The notes: generated by a model from the letters alone, not told the origin. A DNA stretch of 64,000 nt from Actinoplanes regularis (GCF_900188005.1 NZ_FZNR01000014.1:124001-188000), one strand, 5' to 3'. Shown: positions 1 to 9,235, numbered from the stretch's first letter. A program made the numbers and translations.

Positions 1-33
1 CGGCCCACGCCGCGGTGCCGGCCATGGCGGCGG

Positions 34-597
34 TCAGCGGGGGTCGGTGGGGAGGATGGCGAACAGCAACGAGTCGCGACGCCCGTGGCGGGTCTGGAGG
101 TGGCTGCGCAGGCGGCCTTCCGCCCGCAGTCCCGCCCTGGTCAGCGCCCCCACCGAGCCGGCATTGCCCGGGTGGCAGGTCGCCGCGATCCGCTCCAGGC
201 GAAGCTCCTCGAAGCCGAACCGGATCAGCTCACGGAACGCCTCCGTGGCGTAGCCCCGGTTCCACACCGATGGGTGGAAGACGGCACCCAGCGCACCACG
301 CCGATGACCGGCGTCCTCCACCCAGATCGCGACCGTCCCGACGAGCGCGTCATCCTCCTCGACGACGGCGGCGAGCGTGAACGAGCGCCGATCCGATTCG
401 CCGGCCTCCAGGACGCTCTCCCGGATGAAAGACCGGGTCTCCTCGATCGTGTTCGGACCCCAGTCGGTGAGCCGGGTGACGACCGGGTCGCTCGCGTACG
501 CATGCACCCGCTCGACGTCGTCGGGTGCGAAGTCCCGCAGCAGGAGCCGCTCGGTACGGAGGGATCTCCGGCCCGGCGAGGACGGGGTGACTTCCAT
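34..597 (-). CDS. GNAT N-acetyltransferase, RimJ/RimL type
   Basis: Predicted cytoplasmic acetyl-CoA-dependent N-acetyltransferase of 187 residues. The N-terminus has the RimJ-like pattern TERLLLRDF, and the C-terminal half has the usual string 'WNRGYATEAFRELIRFGF' followed by 'NAGSVGALTRAGLRAEG', which in this family forms the acetyl-CoA pyrophosphate loop and the last helix. The substrate may be a ribosomal protein N-terminus or a small amine; the sequence does not say. I use the ATG at 597 because the 14 residues before it (to 639) do not fit the family. No strong ribosome binding site is visible. It is transcribed away from its neighbours and seems monocistronic; only 33 bases lie between its stop and the window edge. 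Confidence 0.85.
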   Translation of the reverse strand: MEVTPSSPGRRSLRTERLLLRDFAPDDVERVHAYASDPVVTRLTDWGPNTIEETRSFIRESVLEAGESDRRSFTLAAVVEEDDALVGTVAIWVEDAGHRRGALGAVFHPSVWNRGYATEAFRELIRFGFEELRLERIAATCHPGNAGSVGALTRAGLRAEGRLRSHLQTRHGRRDSLLFAILPTDPR

Positions 598-655
598 GCC
601 GCGCACGCTATCGCGGCCCGCCGCCTCCACCCACGTCATCCGCAGGTGACGATGA

Positions 656-1234
656 TCATCGAATAGAGCACTGTGCAGAATCGGCCAGCCGGGCGCGGAC
701 CTCCATCAGCGCGAAGCCCAGCAGATTCAGCCCGCGCCATCGCGCCGGGTTCTCGGCGCGCGGATCCTCACGGGTCAGTCCGATCCCCCAGATCCGGTCC
801 GTGGGGCTGGCCTCGACGAGGACCCGCCCGCCGGTCCCGGCCAGGAACGTACCCAGGCCGGGGTTCTGCTGGAACTTGGCGAGATTGCCGGCGACGACGA
901 TGGCGAACCGTTCGGCGTCCCACACCTGCTGGTCGAAGGGGGTCACCCGGCCGCCGAGCAGCTTCGCGTCCCGCGGATGGCCCGCTGCGAGGATGCGCTC
1001 GGCCGACACGGTGTCGCCGAACAGCATCGCCTTGCGCCACATCATGTAGTGCTCGGCCGTGGCGAACCGGTTGCCGTCGACCGTGAAGCCCTCCGCCGAC
1101 CACTGGCTCAGGCAGGAAGCACTCGCCCTGCCGTCCCGTGCCGGAGTGTGGCCCCAGAACAGGAGGTATTTGATCCGCTGACCAGAAGCGGTCAGAGCGA
1201 TCAGGTCGGCGACACTGCGAACATCGGCGGGCAT
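656..1234 (-). CDS. NADAR-family N-glycosidase (YbiA-like)
   Basis: 192-residue protein of the NADAR family, known for hydrolysing N-glycosidic bonds in early riboflavin-pathway intermediates (YbiA) or in ADP-ribose-type adducts. Visible marks are the N-terminal 'LLFWGH' strand, 'FATAEHYMMWRKA' near residues 57-69, 'VWDAERFAIV' near 104-113 and 'IWGIGL' near 148-153, in the order typical of the family. The minus-strand frame stays open far upstream (to 2203) but that part is antisense to the SAM methyltransferase gene, so I start at the ATG at 1234. It lies divergently from that methyltransferase with about 100 bases between them. Which substrate it acts on cannot be told from sequence. Confidence 0.85.
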   Translation of the reverse strand: MPADVRSVADLIALTASGQRIKYLLFWGHTPARDGRASASCLSQWSAEGFTVDGNRFATAEHYMMWRKAMLFGDTVSAERILAAGHPRDAKLLGGRVTPFDQQVWDAERFAIVVAGNLAKFQQNPGLGTFLAGTGGRVLVEASPTDRIWGIGLTREDPRAENPARWRGLNLLGFALMEVRARLADSAQCSIR

Positions 1235-1336
1235 CCCGACAGTCTGCCTTGACCCCGCTTCCCGTGCCCCACGAATTTCGCCGGGTACCGCTACGATCTT
1301 CGTCAATCGCTTGGCCGGTGCGGAAGGGAACATTTC

Positions 1337-2143
1337 GTGTCTGACGACCCCAGGATCGACACTTCGGTCGCGCATCCGGCCCGGCGCTACGACTACCTGC
1401 TCGGCGGCAAGGACAACTTCGAGGCCGACCGCCGGTCCGCGGCCGAGATCGTGAAGCGGCACCCCACCGCGCGGCTGAGCGCGCAGGAGAACCGGTTCTT
1501 CATGCACCGCGCGGTGCGGTACATGGCGCGGCGGGGGATCCGGCAGTTCCTCGACATCGGCACCGGCATCCCGACCTCGCCGAACACGCACGAGATCGCA
1601 CAGGAGATCGAACCCGCGGCGCGGATCGTCTATGTGGACAACGACCCGCTCGTGCTGGTCCACGCGCGGGCGCTGCTGACCGGCACGGAGCAGGGCCGGA
1701 CCACGTACATCGAGGCCGATCTGCGTGATCCGGCGAAGATCCTGGCCGACTCCGAGGTACGCGACACCCTGGATCTCACCGAGCCGGTGGGGCTCCTGCT
1801 GATCGCCGTCCTGCACTTCATCCGCGACGACGACGATCCGGCCGCGATCCTCGGCACGCTGATCGACGCGCTTCCGGCCGGCAGCGTGGTCGCGGCCTCG
1901 CACGCCACCCCGGAGTACATGCCCGCAGAGCAGGTCGCGACGTTGCGCGCGGTGATGGAACGCCAGTGGCGCGACCGCACCGGCACCGAGCTGCGGGAGC
2001 TCTTCACCCGGCCGGACCTGCGGCTGCTCGGCCCCGGCATCCAGTCGGTCGCCCGCTGGTGGCCGGACGAGGCACCCCAGCCCCGCCCGGCGGTCGAGTC
2101 GGTCGCGTCGAACGGCGTGATGGCCGAGATCAGACGGACCTAG
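1337..2143 (+). CDS. S-adenosyl methyltransferase (PF04672 type)
   Basis: 268-residue SAM-dependent methyltransferase of the actinobacterial PF04672 group. It opens with 'HPARRYDYLLGGKDNFEADR', a hallmark of this family, and has the Rossmann motif 'FLDIGTGIPT' near residues 74-83 and 'VYVDNDPLVL' as the acidic loop. Members are very numerous in Streptomyces and Micromonosporaceae and mostly lack a known substrate. The start is a GTG at 1337. Its 3' end overlaps by 14 bases the stop of the convergent flavin monooxygenase on the other strand, so the last gene of the bisindole operon and this gene share their termination region. I see no functional link to the cluster beyond that. Confidence 0.85.
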   Translation: MSDDPRIDTSVAHPARRYDYLLGGKDNFEADRRSAAEIVKRHPTARLSAQENRFFMHRAVRYMARRGIRQFLDIGTGIPTSPNTHEIAQEIEPAARIVYVDNDPLVLVHARALLTGTEQGRTTYIEADLRDPAKILADSEVRDTLDLTEPVGLLLIAVLHFIRDDDDPAAILGTLIDALPAGSVVAASHATPEYMPAEQVATLRAVMERQWRDRTGTELRELFTRPDLRLLGPGIQSVARWWPDEAPQPRPAVESVASNGVMAEIRRT

Positions 2144-3746
2144 CGCGCTCACCGACCCGGGCCGGGGCCTCGGCTTCCGCCCCGGAGAGGTACCGCCGCA
2201 CATAGGCGCGGAGCACCTCCGGACGGTTCATCGGACAGACGAGTCCGACGTGGCCGTCCGGTCGTACGAGCAGAAGGTCCTGGGCATCGCCCAGCGATCC
2301 GGCGGCCTCGCGGTCCGCGGCCGCGAAGGGTTCGACGGCGATCGGCGCCGGGCAGCCCACCAGCGCCAGGCGCAGCGTGTCGCCGGCGTCGGTGCCCGCA
2401 AAGCGGAGGTGGTGCAGCAGCGTCCACCGGTCATAGCTGAGCAGTTCGTGCAGCCGGACCGGTCGCCCGCGGCGCGAGACGACCTTGACGTCGGGCACCC
2501 GGTCGCCGGCCCGGATCCCGCCGATCGGCCAGCGGCTCCGGCCGTGGGAGAGGGGGCTGCGGCGATGGTGCCGGCCGAAGTCGCTCATCATCCACTCCGT
2601 GCGCCGCTGCATCGCGTCGAACGTCAGCATGGTCCGCAGCAGCAGGCCGCGCAGCTGATGCGGCACCGGCGACAGCTTCATCTCCATCGGGCTGACCCGC
2701 ATGTCACGGATCACGCTCGCGGCCAGGGCCCGCTGCTCCAGGTCGTACGAGTCGAGCACCGGGTCGGCGGCCTGCCCACGATGCACCGCGGCCAGTTTCC
2801 AGGCGAGGTTGTACGCGCCGAGCATGCCGACGTTCATCCCGTGCCCGCCCAGCGGCGCCCAGGTGTGCGCGGCGTCGCCGGCCAGCAGGACCCGGCCCGC
2901 GCGCAGCCGGGTGGCGATGCGGTCGGCGAACCGGGCCCGGCTCAGCCAGACCGGCTCGGTGAGCACCAGGTCCAGGTCCGGCATCCGGGCCGCGCCGGCC
3001 ACCAGGTCGCGCAGCTCCCGCAGCGTGGGCGGGTCGTTGAACTGCGGATCCGGGTCGTCGCGGACGCAGAAGACCCGGTACCCGCAGCCCGGGGTGGGGA
3101 AGGCGATGACCGACCGGTGCGGGGAGAGGAAGAAGTATCCGTCCCCCGGCTTCTCGGGCAGGGGCCAGGACGGGATGACGTTGCCCTGGACCACCTGCAT
3201 GTTGGGCCGCTCGGCACCGGGAAAACCGATGCCGAGCAGTTCGCGTACCGTGCTCCGGACGCCGTCGCAGGCGATCACCCAGGCCGCCGTGATCCGCTCC
3301 ACCGCCCCCTGGGCACGCTTGACGGTGACCCGCACCTGGTCGTCGTCCTGTTCCAGGTCGGTGACCCTGGTACGCCGGTCGACCGTCACCCCGAGCCCGG
3401 CGAGCTCCTCGGCGAGCAACCGTTCGATGTTGTGCTGCTCGATCGTCATCGCCCTGGGGTAATTGGAGGCGAGCCGGCCCGAGGTCAGCTTGCCGATCCG
3501 GCGCCCCGAGGAGAAGACGGTGCCGCTCGCCATCTCGTACGCGTTGCGCCGGATCGTCTCGCCGACACCGAGCGATCCCAGCGCCTCCCCCGCGCGCGGG
3601 AAGATCACATCGGCCCGCGGCTCCCGGTTCGTGCCCGCCGCCCGGTCCACCACCGCGACCCGCATCCCGAGCCGGCGTAACGCGATCGCCATGGTCAGCC
3701 CGACCGGGCCGGCCCCGACGACGAGTACCTCGATGTCCTGTCGCAT
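2130..3746 (-). CDS. FAD-dependent aromatic monooxygenase (RebC/StaC or ClaX/AbeX slot)
   Basis: 538-residue flavoprotein of the PF01494 aromatic hydroxylase group. It shows the FAD Rossmann motif VGAGPVGLTMA (residues 10-20), the 'IACDGVRSTVRELLGI' DG motif near 158-173, the 'VLLAGDAAHTWAPLGGHGMN' GD motif near 286-305 and a thioredoxin-like C-terminal tail ending in 'LLLVRPDGHVGLV'. It is the last gene of the operon, 11 bases after the O-methyltransferase stop, with GGAGGA before its ATG. In rebeccamycin and staurosporine pathways this place is held by RebC/StaC, which fixes the oxidation state of the pyrrole ring. In cladoniamide and BE-54017 pathways additional flavin monooxygenases open the indolocarbazole. 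Which role this one has is inference; the sequence alone supports only a flavin monooxygenase acting on an aromatic substrate. Confidence 0.85.
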   Translation of the reverse strand: MRQDIEVLVVGAGPVGLTMAIALRRLGMRVAVVDRAAGTNREPRADVIFPRAGEALGSLGVGETIRRNAYEMASGTVFSSGRRIGKLTSGRLASNYPRAMTIEQHNIERLLAEELAGLGVTVDRRTRVTDLEQDDDQVRVTVKRAQGAVERITAAWVIACDGVRSTVRELLGIGFPGAERPNMQVVQGNVIPSWPLPEKPGDGYFFLSPHRSVIAFPTPGCGYRVFCVRDDPDPQFNDPPTLRELRDLVAGAARMPDLDLVLTEPVWLSRARFADRIATRLRAGRVLLAGDAAHTWAPLGGHGMNVGMLGAYNLAWKLAAVHRGQAADPVLDSYDLEQRALAASVIRDMRVSPMEMKLSPVPHQLRGLLLRTMLTFDAMQRRTEWMMSDFGRHHRRSPLSHGRSRWPIGGIRAGDRVPDVKVVSRRGRPVRLHELLSYDRWTLLHHLRFAGTDAGDTLRLALVGCPAPIAVEPFAAADREAAGSLGDAQDLLLVRPDGHVGLVCPMNRPEVLRAYVRRYLSGAEAEAPARVGERARSV

Positions 3747-3757
3747 GGTCGTCCTCC

Positions 3758-4783
3758 TCAGGCCGGATAAGCTTCGATGACGCTGAGCGGCGCGGCCGCG
3801 TCGACCATCCGGTCGAAGCGCAGCCCGGCCTCCACCAGCAGTTCGGTGTGCTCGGTCAGGGTCCGCTCCCGCCCGCCGTAAACGATCATCATGGCGACGT
3901 CGAGGACCTTGCTCGGGTGGAACTCGTCGCCCGGCGGGACGACGGCCTCGATGAGCAGCAGCCGGCTGCCCGGCCCCATCGCGGCCCGGCAGTTGCGCAG
4001 CAGGACGGCGGCGTCCGCGTCCGACCAGTTGTGCAGCACACCCTTGAGGACGTAGAGGTCGGCACCGGCGGGCACCTCACGCAGGAAGTCGCCGCCGACG
4101 ACGTCGCAACGCTCGGACAGCCCGGCGGCCCCGATCCGCTTGCGGGCCACCTCGACGACCTCGGGCAGGTCGAAGACGACCCCCTCCGCCTCCGGGTACC
4201 GCTCGAGCAGGACGGTGAGCAGGGTGCCGTCGCCGCCGCCGACGTCGACGATGCGCCGTACCCCGCTGAAGTCGTAGCCGGTGGCCAGGACGGTTCCCAT
4301 GACCCTGCTGTGCTCGGCCATCGCCGCGTTGAAGATCTCGCCGTGCTCGGCGTTGCTGGCCAGGTGCTCGAAGATCGGTTCGCCGTACACCGCCGAGAAG
4401 ACCGGCTTCTGATCGCGCACGCACTGGCCGGAGGCGTCGTACACCGGATTGAGCATGGTCTGGAACCGCACCCACCAGTACAGCGACTGTGGATGGTCGG
4501 CGTCCAGCCGCTTGCCCATCTCGGTCAGCGCGAACCGGCCGGGTGTCACCTCGGTACAGACGCCGATCCCGGCCAGCGCCCGCAGCAACCGATACAACGC
4601 TTGCGGGTGGGCGCCGATCGTCTCGGCGAGGTCGTCCGCGCCGCGTGGCCCCTCGGCGAGCAGATCCGCCACGCTGAACTCGACGGCGAGTTGCAGCAGC
4701 CGGGCCGCGCCGAGACCTTCGGCCATCCGTAGCAGGCGCAGCGCTTCCTCGTGGTCCGGGGTAGTTCGCCGCTCCGTCATCAT
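3758..4783 (-). CDS. SAM-dependent O-methyltransferase (dimerisation domain plus Methyltransf_2)
   Basis: 341-residue O-methyltransferase of the plant/actinobacterial small-molecule type. An N-terminal winged-helix dimerisation domain (about 15-95) is followed by the catalytic domain, with SAM motif 'VDVGGGDGTLL' at 179-189, acidic loop 'VVFDLPEVVEVA' and 'LKGVLHNWSD', where His251 is the expected catalytic base. The start ATG overlaps the P450 stop (ATGA), so the two are translationally coupled. In this operon it most likely methylates a hydroxyl put on the bisindole scaffold by the neighbouring oxygenases. That is inference: sugar-modifying methyltransferases of staurosporine-type pathways belong to other families, and no sugar genes are present nearby. 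Confidence 0.87.
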   Translation of the reverse strand: MMTERRTTPDHEEALRLLRMAEGLGAARLLQLAVEFSVADLLAEGPRGADDLAETIGAHPQALYRLLRALAGIGVCTEVTPGRFALTEMGKRLDADHPQSLYWWVRFQTMLNPVYDASGQCVRDQKPVFSAVYGEPIFEHLASNAEHGEIFNAAMAEHSRVMGTVLATGYDFSGVRRIVDVGGGDGTLLTVLLERYPEAEGVVFDLPEVVEVARKRIGAAGLSERCDVVGGDFLREVPAGADLYVLKGVLHNWSDADAAVLLRNCRAAMGPGSRLLLIEAVVPPGDEFHPSKVLDVAMMIVYGGRERTLTEHTELLVEAGLRFDRMVDAAAPLSVIEAYPA

Positions 4784-5967
4784 GTCGCCTCCAAGAGCTG
4801 ATGGGTGTTTCCCGGGTTTACGAGCAGCCGCGCCGGGCCGTGGAAGACCAGGTCGTCGGCGTATCGAACAGGCTGTTCGGCCAGGCTGAGCCGGGGCGTC
4901 CGGCGCAGCAGCGCGGAGAGCCCGATCTCGGCTTCGAGCCGGGCCAGGTGGGCGCCGAGGCAGTAGTGGGCTCCGATTCCGAAGCCGGCGTGCCGGGTGG
5001 CGAGGCGGTGCGGGTCGAGCCGGTCCGGGTCGGGGAAGCGGGCCGGGTCGCGGTTCGCCGAACCCAGCACCAGTACGACGGTGCTTCCCGCCTCGATGTG
5101 CCGCCCGCCGAGCTCCACGTCCTGCCCGGCGCGGCGCCGGACCAGTTGCACCGGGGTGTCGTACCGGATCAGCTCCTCGACCGCTTGCGGCATCAGCTCC
5201 GGCACGGCGCTCAGCTCGTCGCGGACCCGCGGATGGCGCAGCAGCGCCAGCACGGCCTTGGCGATCAGGTTCGTGGTGGTCTCGTGCCCGGCGGTCAGCA
5301 GGTGGATGCAGGTCGAGGTGAGCCGGCCGCCGGTGAGCCCGGCGGTGAGCAGGTGTCCGATGAGGTCGGCGCAGTCCGCGCGGCCGGGGCGTCCGGCCTC
5401 GGCCGCGAAGAAGTCCGACAGCTCCCGGGCGGCCCGGTCGGCCGCGGCGTGCCCCTCACCGCCGTACGACGTGTTGGCCTGTTGCAGTGCCACGGCGCGT
5501 TCCCGCAGCCACTGGTGCCGGCTGGCGGAGATGCCGAGCAGGTCGGCGATGACCATGATCGGCAGCGGTGCCGCGAAATCCGCGACCAGGTCGGCGACGG
5601 GGCGGTCGGCCAGTTCGGAGAGAAGCTCGTCGACGAGCGTCTCGACGCGGGGCCGCAGCGGCGCGACCCGCGCCTGGCTGAAGTGGCCGGCCACCCGCGA
5701 GCGCAGCTCGGTGTGCTCCGGCGGGTCGAGGAAGACCAGCCAGTTCGTGACGACGTCGCGCAGGGTGGCGTACTGCGGCGGGATCGGGACCGGGGGGCCA
5801 CCGCCGGGGGGCCGGCGGACGAGACGACGGTCGGACAGGGCCGTGGAGACGTCGTCGTAGCGGAAGACGTACCACGCGTCGGAGTGCCGGTGCACGGGAT
5901 CGGTCTCCCGGTAGCGCCGGTAGACGGGGTACGGGTCCGCGATCTGACCCTCGACAATGCTTTTCAT
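4780..5967 (-). CDS. Cytochrome P450, StaP/RebP-like
   Basis: 395-residue soluble bacterial P450. The I-helix has AGHETT (226-231), the K-helix ExxR is E265-R268, and the haem loop is 'FGIGAHYCLGAHLA' with ligand Cys336. Several stretches, 'ADPYPVYRRYRE', 'NWLVFLDPPEHTELRS' and 'YADDLVFHGPARLL', match my recollection of StaP, the enzyme that joins the two indoles of chromopyrrolic acid to build the indolocarbazole core. That match, with the oxidase and synthase upstream, is the main reason to call the cluster bisindole/indolocarbazole rather than violacein-like (VioABE lacks a P450). Its ATG overlaps the stop of the 26-codon repeat ORF just upstream. Its stop overlaps the O-methyltransferase start. 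Confidence 0.9.
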   Translation of the reverse strand: MKSIVEGQIADPYPVYRRYRETDPVHRHSDAWYVFRYDDVSTALSDRRLVRRPPGGGPPVPIPPQYATLRDVVTNWLVFLDPPEHTELRSRVAGHFSQARVAPLRPRVETLVDELLSELADRPVADLVADFAAPLPIMVIADLLGISASRHQWLRERAVALQQANTSYGGEGHAAADRAARELSDFFAAEAGRPGRADCADLIGHLLTAGLTGGRLTSTCIHLLTAGHETTTNLIAKAVLALLRHPRVRDELSAVPELMPQAVEELIRYDTPVQLVRRRAGQDVELGGRHIEAGSTVVLVLGSANRDPARFPDPDRLDPHRLATRHAGFGIGAHYCLGAHLARLEAEIGLSALLRRTPRLSLAEQPVRYADDLVFHGPARLLVNPGNTHQLLEAT

Positions 5968-6044
5968 GCCGCCACCTCCGCTTCGCTGCGGCGTCGACCT
6001 GAATTGACAACTGAGCTCGATGATTGGCTCGCAAGCTCGCTCAT
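5964..6044 (-). repeat. 77-bp coupling repeat, copy C, encoding a 26-aa micro-ORF
   Basis: Third copy of the repeat, filling the whole gap between the chromopyrrolate synthase gene and the P450 gene. Its ATG (6044-6042) overlaps the synthase stop TGA and its own TGA (5966-5964) overlaps the P450 ATG. The encoded peptide begins MSELASQSSSSVV and ends RRRSEAEVAA. The last bases carry GGAGGTG six bases ahead of the P450 ATG, so the repeat brings the ribosome binding site. By my count it matches copy A (9309-9389) at 65 of 77 bases; differences cluster in the middle while both ends are kept. Confidence 0.9.
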
Positions 6045-9000
6045 GCCCGTACTCCCGCCCCGAAGCGGTCGGCGTAGAAGGCGAACATCTCGGTGACCCG
6101 CTCCGGCGCGGCCGCCACCTTGCCGGAGGCCGTGGCCAGATGGTCGAAGCGCAGCGCCATCGAGCGCATCGCCACGTCGGGGCGCGGAATGAACCGCGGC
6201 TCCGCCTCCAGCTCGAAGGAGGGGCCGGCGCTCGTGCCCGGCCGGCCGGAGGACATGGTGACCAGGACCTCGGCGAGCGGGCCCATCATCCCGGTCATGA
6301 CGTCGATGGCCGCGTTCATCAGCTTCGACCGGCGCAGGCTGGCGTCCGGGTCCTGACCGAAGTGCTGCACCATCAGCTGGATCATCATGAAGTACGCCCG
6401 GTTGAAGAGGTCCAGCACGGCGATCGCCTCGGGATCGGTCACCGGCTCGGTGTTCGGGTTGCCGGGATGCCGGGCCGGGTTGCGCGCCACCGGGTAGGCC
6501 GGCGTCCACAGCTCCCGTGAGGTCCGCTCGGAGAGCAGCACGTCGGCCAGGCCGAGGAAGATCTCGTAGTGCGACTCGCCGCCCCCGGCGTCCGCGTGCA
6601 GCCGCCCGCCCTCGCCCTGCTCGGTCACCACGTCGATGGCGAAGAGCGCGCTGGCCAGGTCGTCGACGTACAGCTGGTAGTCGGGGTGCACGGCGTTGAT
6701 GGACTCCCGCAGGAACAGGTGATGTTCCCCGCCGCCCCGGCCCCGGGCGATCATGAACAGATCGGGCACGCGTCGCAGGCCCTCCCTGATGCCGTCGTAC
6801 AGCTCGGGGATGGAGTGGTACCGGTGCTCGTCGCGCCCGGGCGGCAGGTCCGGTCCGGGCACGCCGGCCAGGGGCGACACCGCGCCCAGTGGGCGCTCGA
6901 TGGCGATGAACCGCTGCAGGCTGCCCACGGCGAGTGGTTCCAGGGCGAAGTCCATCGCGACCGGCAGGAGGCCGTTCAGCGTGCCGAAGGAGAAGACCGG
7001 TACGTGGAAGCCCTCACCCAGCGCCATGATGATGTTGTTGATCGCCAGGAAGTGGATCATCTCCTCGCGGGCGACCTCGATCAGCCGGCCCCGCACCCCA
7101 CCGTCCCGGCTGCGGCCGCCGTCGCCGCAGGCCAGCCGGGCCTGCTCCGGGGTCCACCGGCCGCGGCGCACGAACTCCTGGGCCGCGGCGTGGGTCGGGA
7201 CGGAGTACGCGGCGTACAGATACTGCAGCATCACGGCCAGTTCCAGGGTCACCGCCTGGCGCAGCGCGACGAGCAGTTGCCCGCGCGTCGTGATCGGCAG
7301 TCCGGGCCGGACCTGGCCGGAGGCCGCCACCGGGATCTTGGCAGCGGACTGTTCACGCCGCAGAAACTTGAGGAACAGGCCGGCCTTGGCCGCGGACATG
7401 TCCCGCGTCGGCGGCATCGCCCAGGTCCGCGACCGGTTCGCCGGATCGGACATCTGCCAGAGCAGGCGGGCGTAGGTCGCCACCTTGCAGCGGTCCGCGA
7501 GGCTGAACACCTCGTCGTTCATGAACGAGTAGAGGAACTCGTAATCGGCGAGCACCTCGTGGTAGAGCAGGTCGAAGGTGACCTCCTCGACCGGTACGGC
7601 GTCGAGGCTCCAGTCGTCGGGCAGCACCCGGACCGCCAACTGGCCGGCGCCGGACCAGTAGCCCAGCGCGTCCGCGTCGTCGTAGGCGCGCGCGCTCGAG
7701 CCGGGCTCCTCCGGCGGGCAGGGACCCGGGTCGCCGTCGGGGGCGAGCAGGATCCGGGCCGTACCCGCGCAGGCGCCCCGGATGGTGAACCGGCCGTCGC
7801 CCCGGTCATCGGTGTCGACGACGCAGGAGGCGGCGAAGTCACCGCCGGGGGCGGCCACCCGTACCAGGTCGACGTCCCCGCACCGGGCCGACGGCGCGGC
7901 CACGACCGGGTCGAGCGGGCGGGAGCGGGGGTTGAGGAACTGCCGCACCCGGATGCCGTCGACCGGTGCCGGGCGGCCCCGCACGAAGGACCGGATCGCG
8001 ACGGTCACCGCGTGGTCGTCGCCGCGTGACCGGTCGGGGTGCTCCAGCACGAGGCAGCCGTCGTCGGTCTGTACCGTGACCTCCTCCTCGGCGACCAGCG
8101 GCCGCCGCTCCCCGGCCACCTCGCCGACCAGGCACAGCGCCTCGTCGGGCAGGGCGCCGGCCAGCAGGTTCGGCACCGTGACGATCCCGCTGAGAAGATC
8201 GAAATCCGGGCCCGTGTACGCCGTACCGGGCACCCGCGCGATCAATTGACTGGTCCGCGCCGACCGCAGCTCCAGGTCGCCCAGCCGGACCCGGTCACCG
8301 CCGCGCCCGGTCACCGGCACCGCCGTGACCAGGTTGAACGTGACCCGGTCCGGTTCGACGGCGACCGTCAGGTTGTGCAACGGAACCGGCCGCCGGGTCC
8401 ACCCGGCGGCCCGGGGTGTCAGCAACCGCCCGGCGGGACAGGTGCGCGGTTCGGTTCGCCGCCAGGGCGCCACGGTGCCCCGGACCAGCCACTGGTTCGG
8501 CGCGTCCGGGGCCACCGGGGCCGCCATGGTCGCCAGCGCGAACTGGACCACGAGGCCGTCCACCCCCGGCTGAGCGGCGACGTCGCGCAGCCGGGCGACC
8601 GCGGGTGACTCCGCCGTCCCCGGGAGCCAGCGCAGGCCCTCGCCGGACGCCAGCACGAACTGGTGCACCGTGGACCGGGCCAACTCGGTGGCGAGCGGGT
8701 GCTCCCGGAGCTCGCGGCAGTAGTCGAAGTGGTGCCACCGGGGCGGCTGGAAACCGGACACCTCGCCGCTGATCAGGTAGCCGTCCTCATACGACCGTTC
8801 GCCGCGGCCGAGCGCGAACTGCCCCACCATCACCGTCGTCGTCCAGCGCGACGTCGGATCGAGGTCGAACACCCGAGCCCGGTTCGCGGTGGTCGCCAGG
8901 TACTCGTTGTAGTGGCCCCACAGGTCCACCCGACGCCCGATCACGGGGTCGTCCCGGTCCGGACCGGTCGCGGCCTCGGCGGCGACGACCTCGGCGTCGA

Positions 9001-9235
9001 TCCAGAAATGGCCGCTTCCGCCGAAATTGTAACCTTTGCCGCTGTTGAGCGGGCCCTCCCCGCGGCGTTCCAGCCAGGCGTGATATTCCGCCGGCGGCAG
9101 GCCGGTCGGCACCGGCCCGTCGTCGGTGAGCGCGCGGTTGGTCGCCAGATCGATCAGACCACTGCGCGGCCCGGTGGGCAGCTTCGTGGTCGCCGTCCCC
9201 CGGAAATGCAGCCGCGGGAGATCCAGCACGCTCAT
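6041..9235 (-). CDS. Chromopyrrolic acid synthase-like protein (RebD/StaD/VioB family)
   Basis: 1064-residue protein matching the RebD/StaD/VioB family in length (about 1000 residues) and layout. It starts 'MSVLDLPRLHFRG', has the N-terminal jelly-roll-like part with 'GHFWIDAEV', and in the C-terminal half a ferritin-like domain with 'AREEMIHFLAINNIIMALG' near residues 717-735. In this family the enzyme couples two indole-3-pyruvate imine units from the partner oxidase, giving chromopyrrolic acid (RebD, StaD) or an imine dimer (VioB). I start at the ATG at 9235 because it overlaps the stop of the preceding repeat ORF (ATGA) and has GGAGGTG six bases upstream. An in-frame ATG at 9268 lies inside the repeat and reads it in a different frame. 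Confidence 0.92.
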   Translation of the reverse strand: MSVLDLPRLHFRGTATTKLPTGPRSGLIDLATNRALTDDGPVPTGLPPAEYHAWLERRGEGPLNSGKGYNFGGSGHFWIDAEVVAAEAATGPDRDDPVIGRRVDLWGHYNEYLATTANRARVFDLDPTSRWTTTVMVGQFALGRGERSYEDGYLISGEVSGFQPPRWHHFDYCRELREHPLATELARSTVHQFVLASGEGLRWLPGTAESPAVARLRDVAAQPGVDGLVVQFALATMAAPVAPDAPNQWLVRGTVAPWRRTEPRTCPAGRLLTPRAAGWTRRPVPLHNLTVAVEPDRVTFNLVTAVPVTGRGGDRVRLGDLELRSARTSQLIARVPGTAYTGPDFDLLSGIVTVPNLLAGALPDEALCLVGEVAGERRPLVAEEEVTVQTDDGCLVLEHPDRSRGDDHAVTVAIRSFVRGRPAPVDGIRVRQFLNPRSRPLDPVVAAPSARCGDVDLVRVAAPGGDFAASCVVDTDDRGDGRFTIRGACAGTARILLAPDGDPGPCPPEEPGSSARAYDDADALGYWSGAGQLAVRVLPDDWSLDAVPVEEVTFDLLYHEVLADYEFLYSFMNDEVFSLADRCKVATYARLLWQMSDPANRSRTWAMPPTRDMSAAKAGLFLKFLRREQSAAKIPVAASGQVRPGLPITTRGQLLVALRQAVTLELAVMLQYLYAAYSVPTHAAAQEFVRRGRWTPEQARLACGDGGRSRDGGVRGRLIEVAREEMIHFLAINNIIMALGEGFHVPVFSFGTLNGLLPVAMDFALEPLAVGSLQRFIAIERPLGAVSPLAGVPGPDLPPGRDEHRYHSIPELYDGIREGLRRVPDLFMIARGRGGGEHHLFLRESINAVHPDYQLYVDDLASALFAIDVVTEQGEGGRLHADAGGGESHYEIFLGLADVLLSERTSRELWTPAYPVARNPARHPGNPNTEPVTDPEAIAVLDLFNRAYFMMIQLMVQHFGQDPDASLRRSKLMNAAIDVMTGMMGPLAEVLVTMSSGRPGTSAGPSFELEAEPRFIPRPDVAMRSMALRFDHLATASGKVAAAPERVTEMFAFYADRFGAGVRA

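Noticed and set aside
1235-2203. N-terminal extension of the NADAR protein to 2203
   Set aside because: The added part is antisense to the SAM methyltransferase gene, whose motifs are clear, and has no family match.
2250-3680. Long open frame antisense to the flavin monooxygenase
   Set aside because: High-GC codon bias opens the opposite strand; the translation is Arg/Gly/Pro/Val-rich with no family features, while the minus-strand frame has clear FAD motifs. The same reasoning removed the long antisense frames over most other genes.
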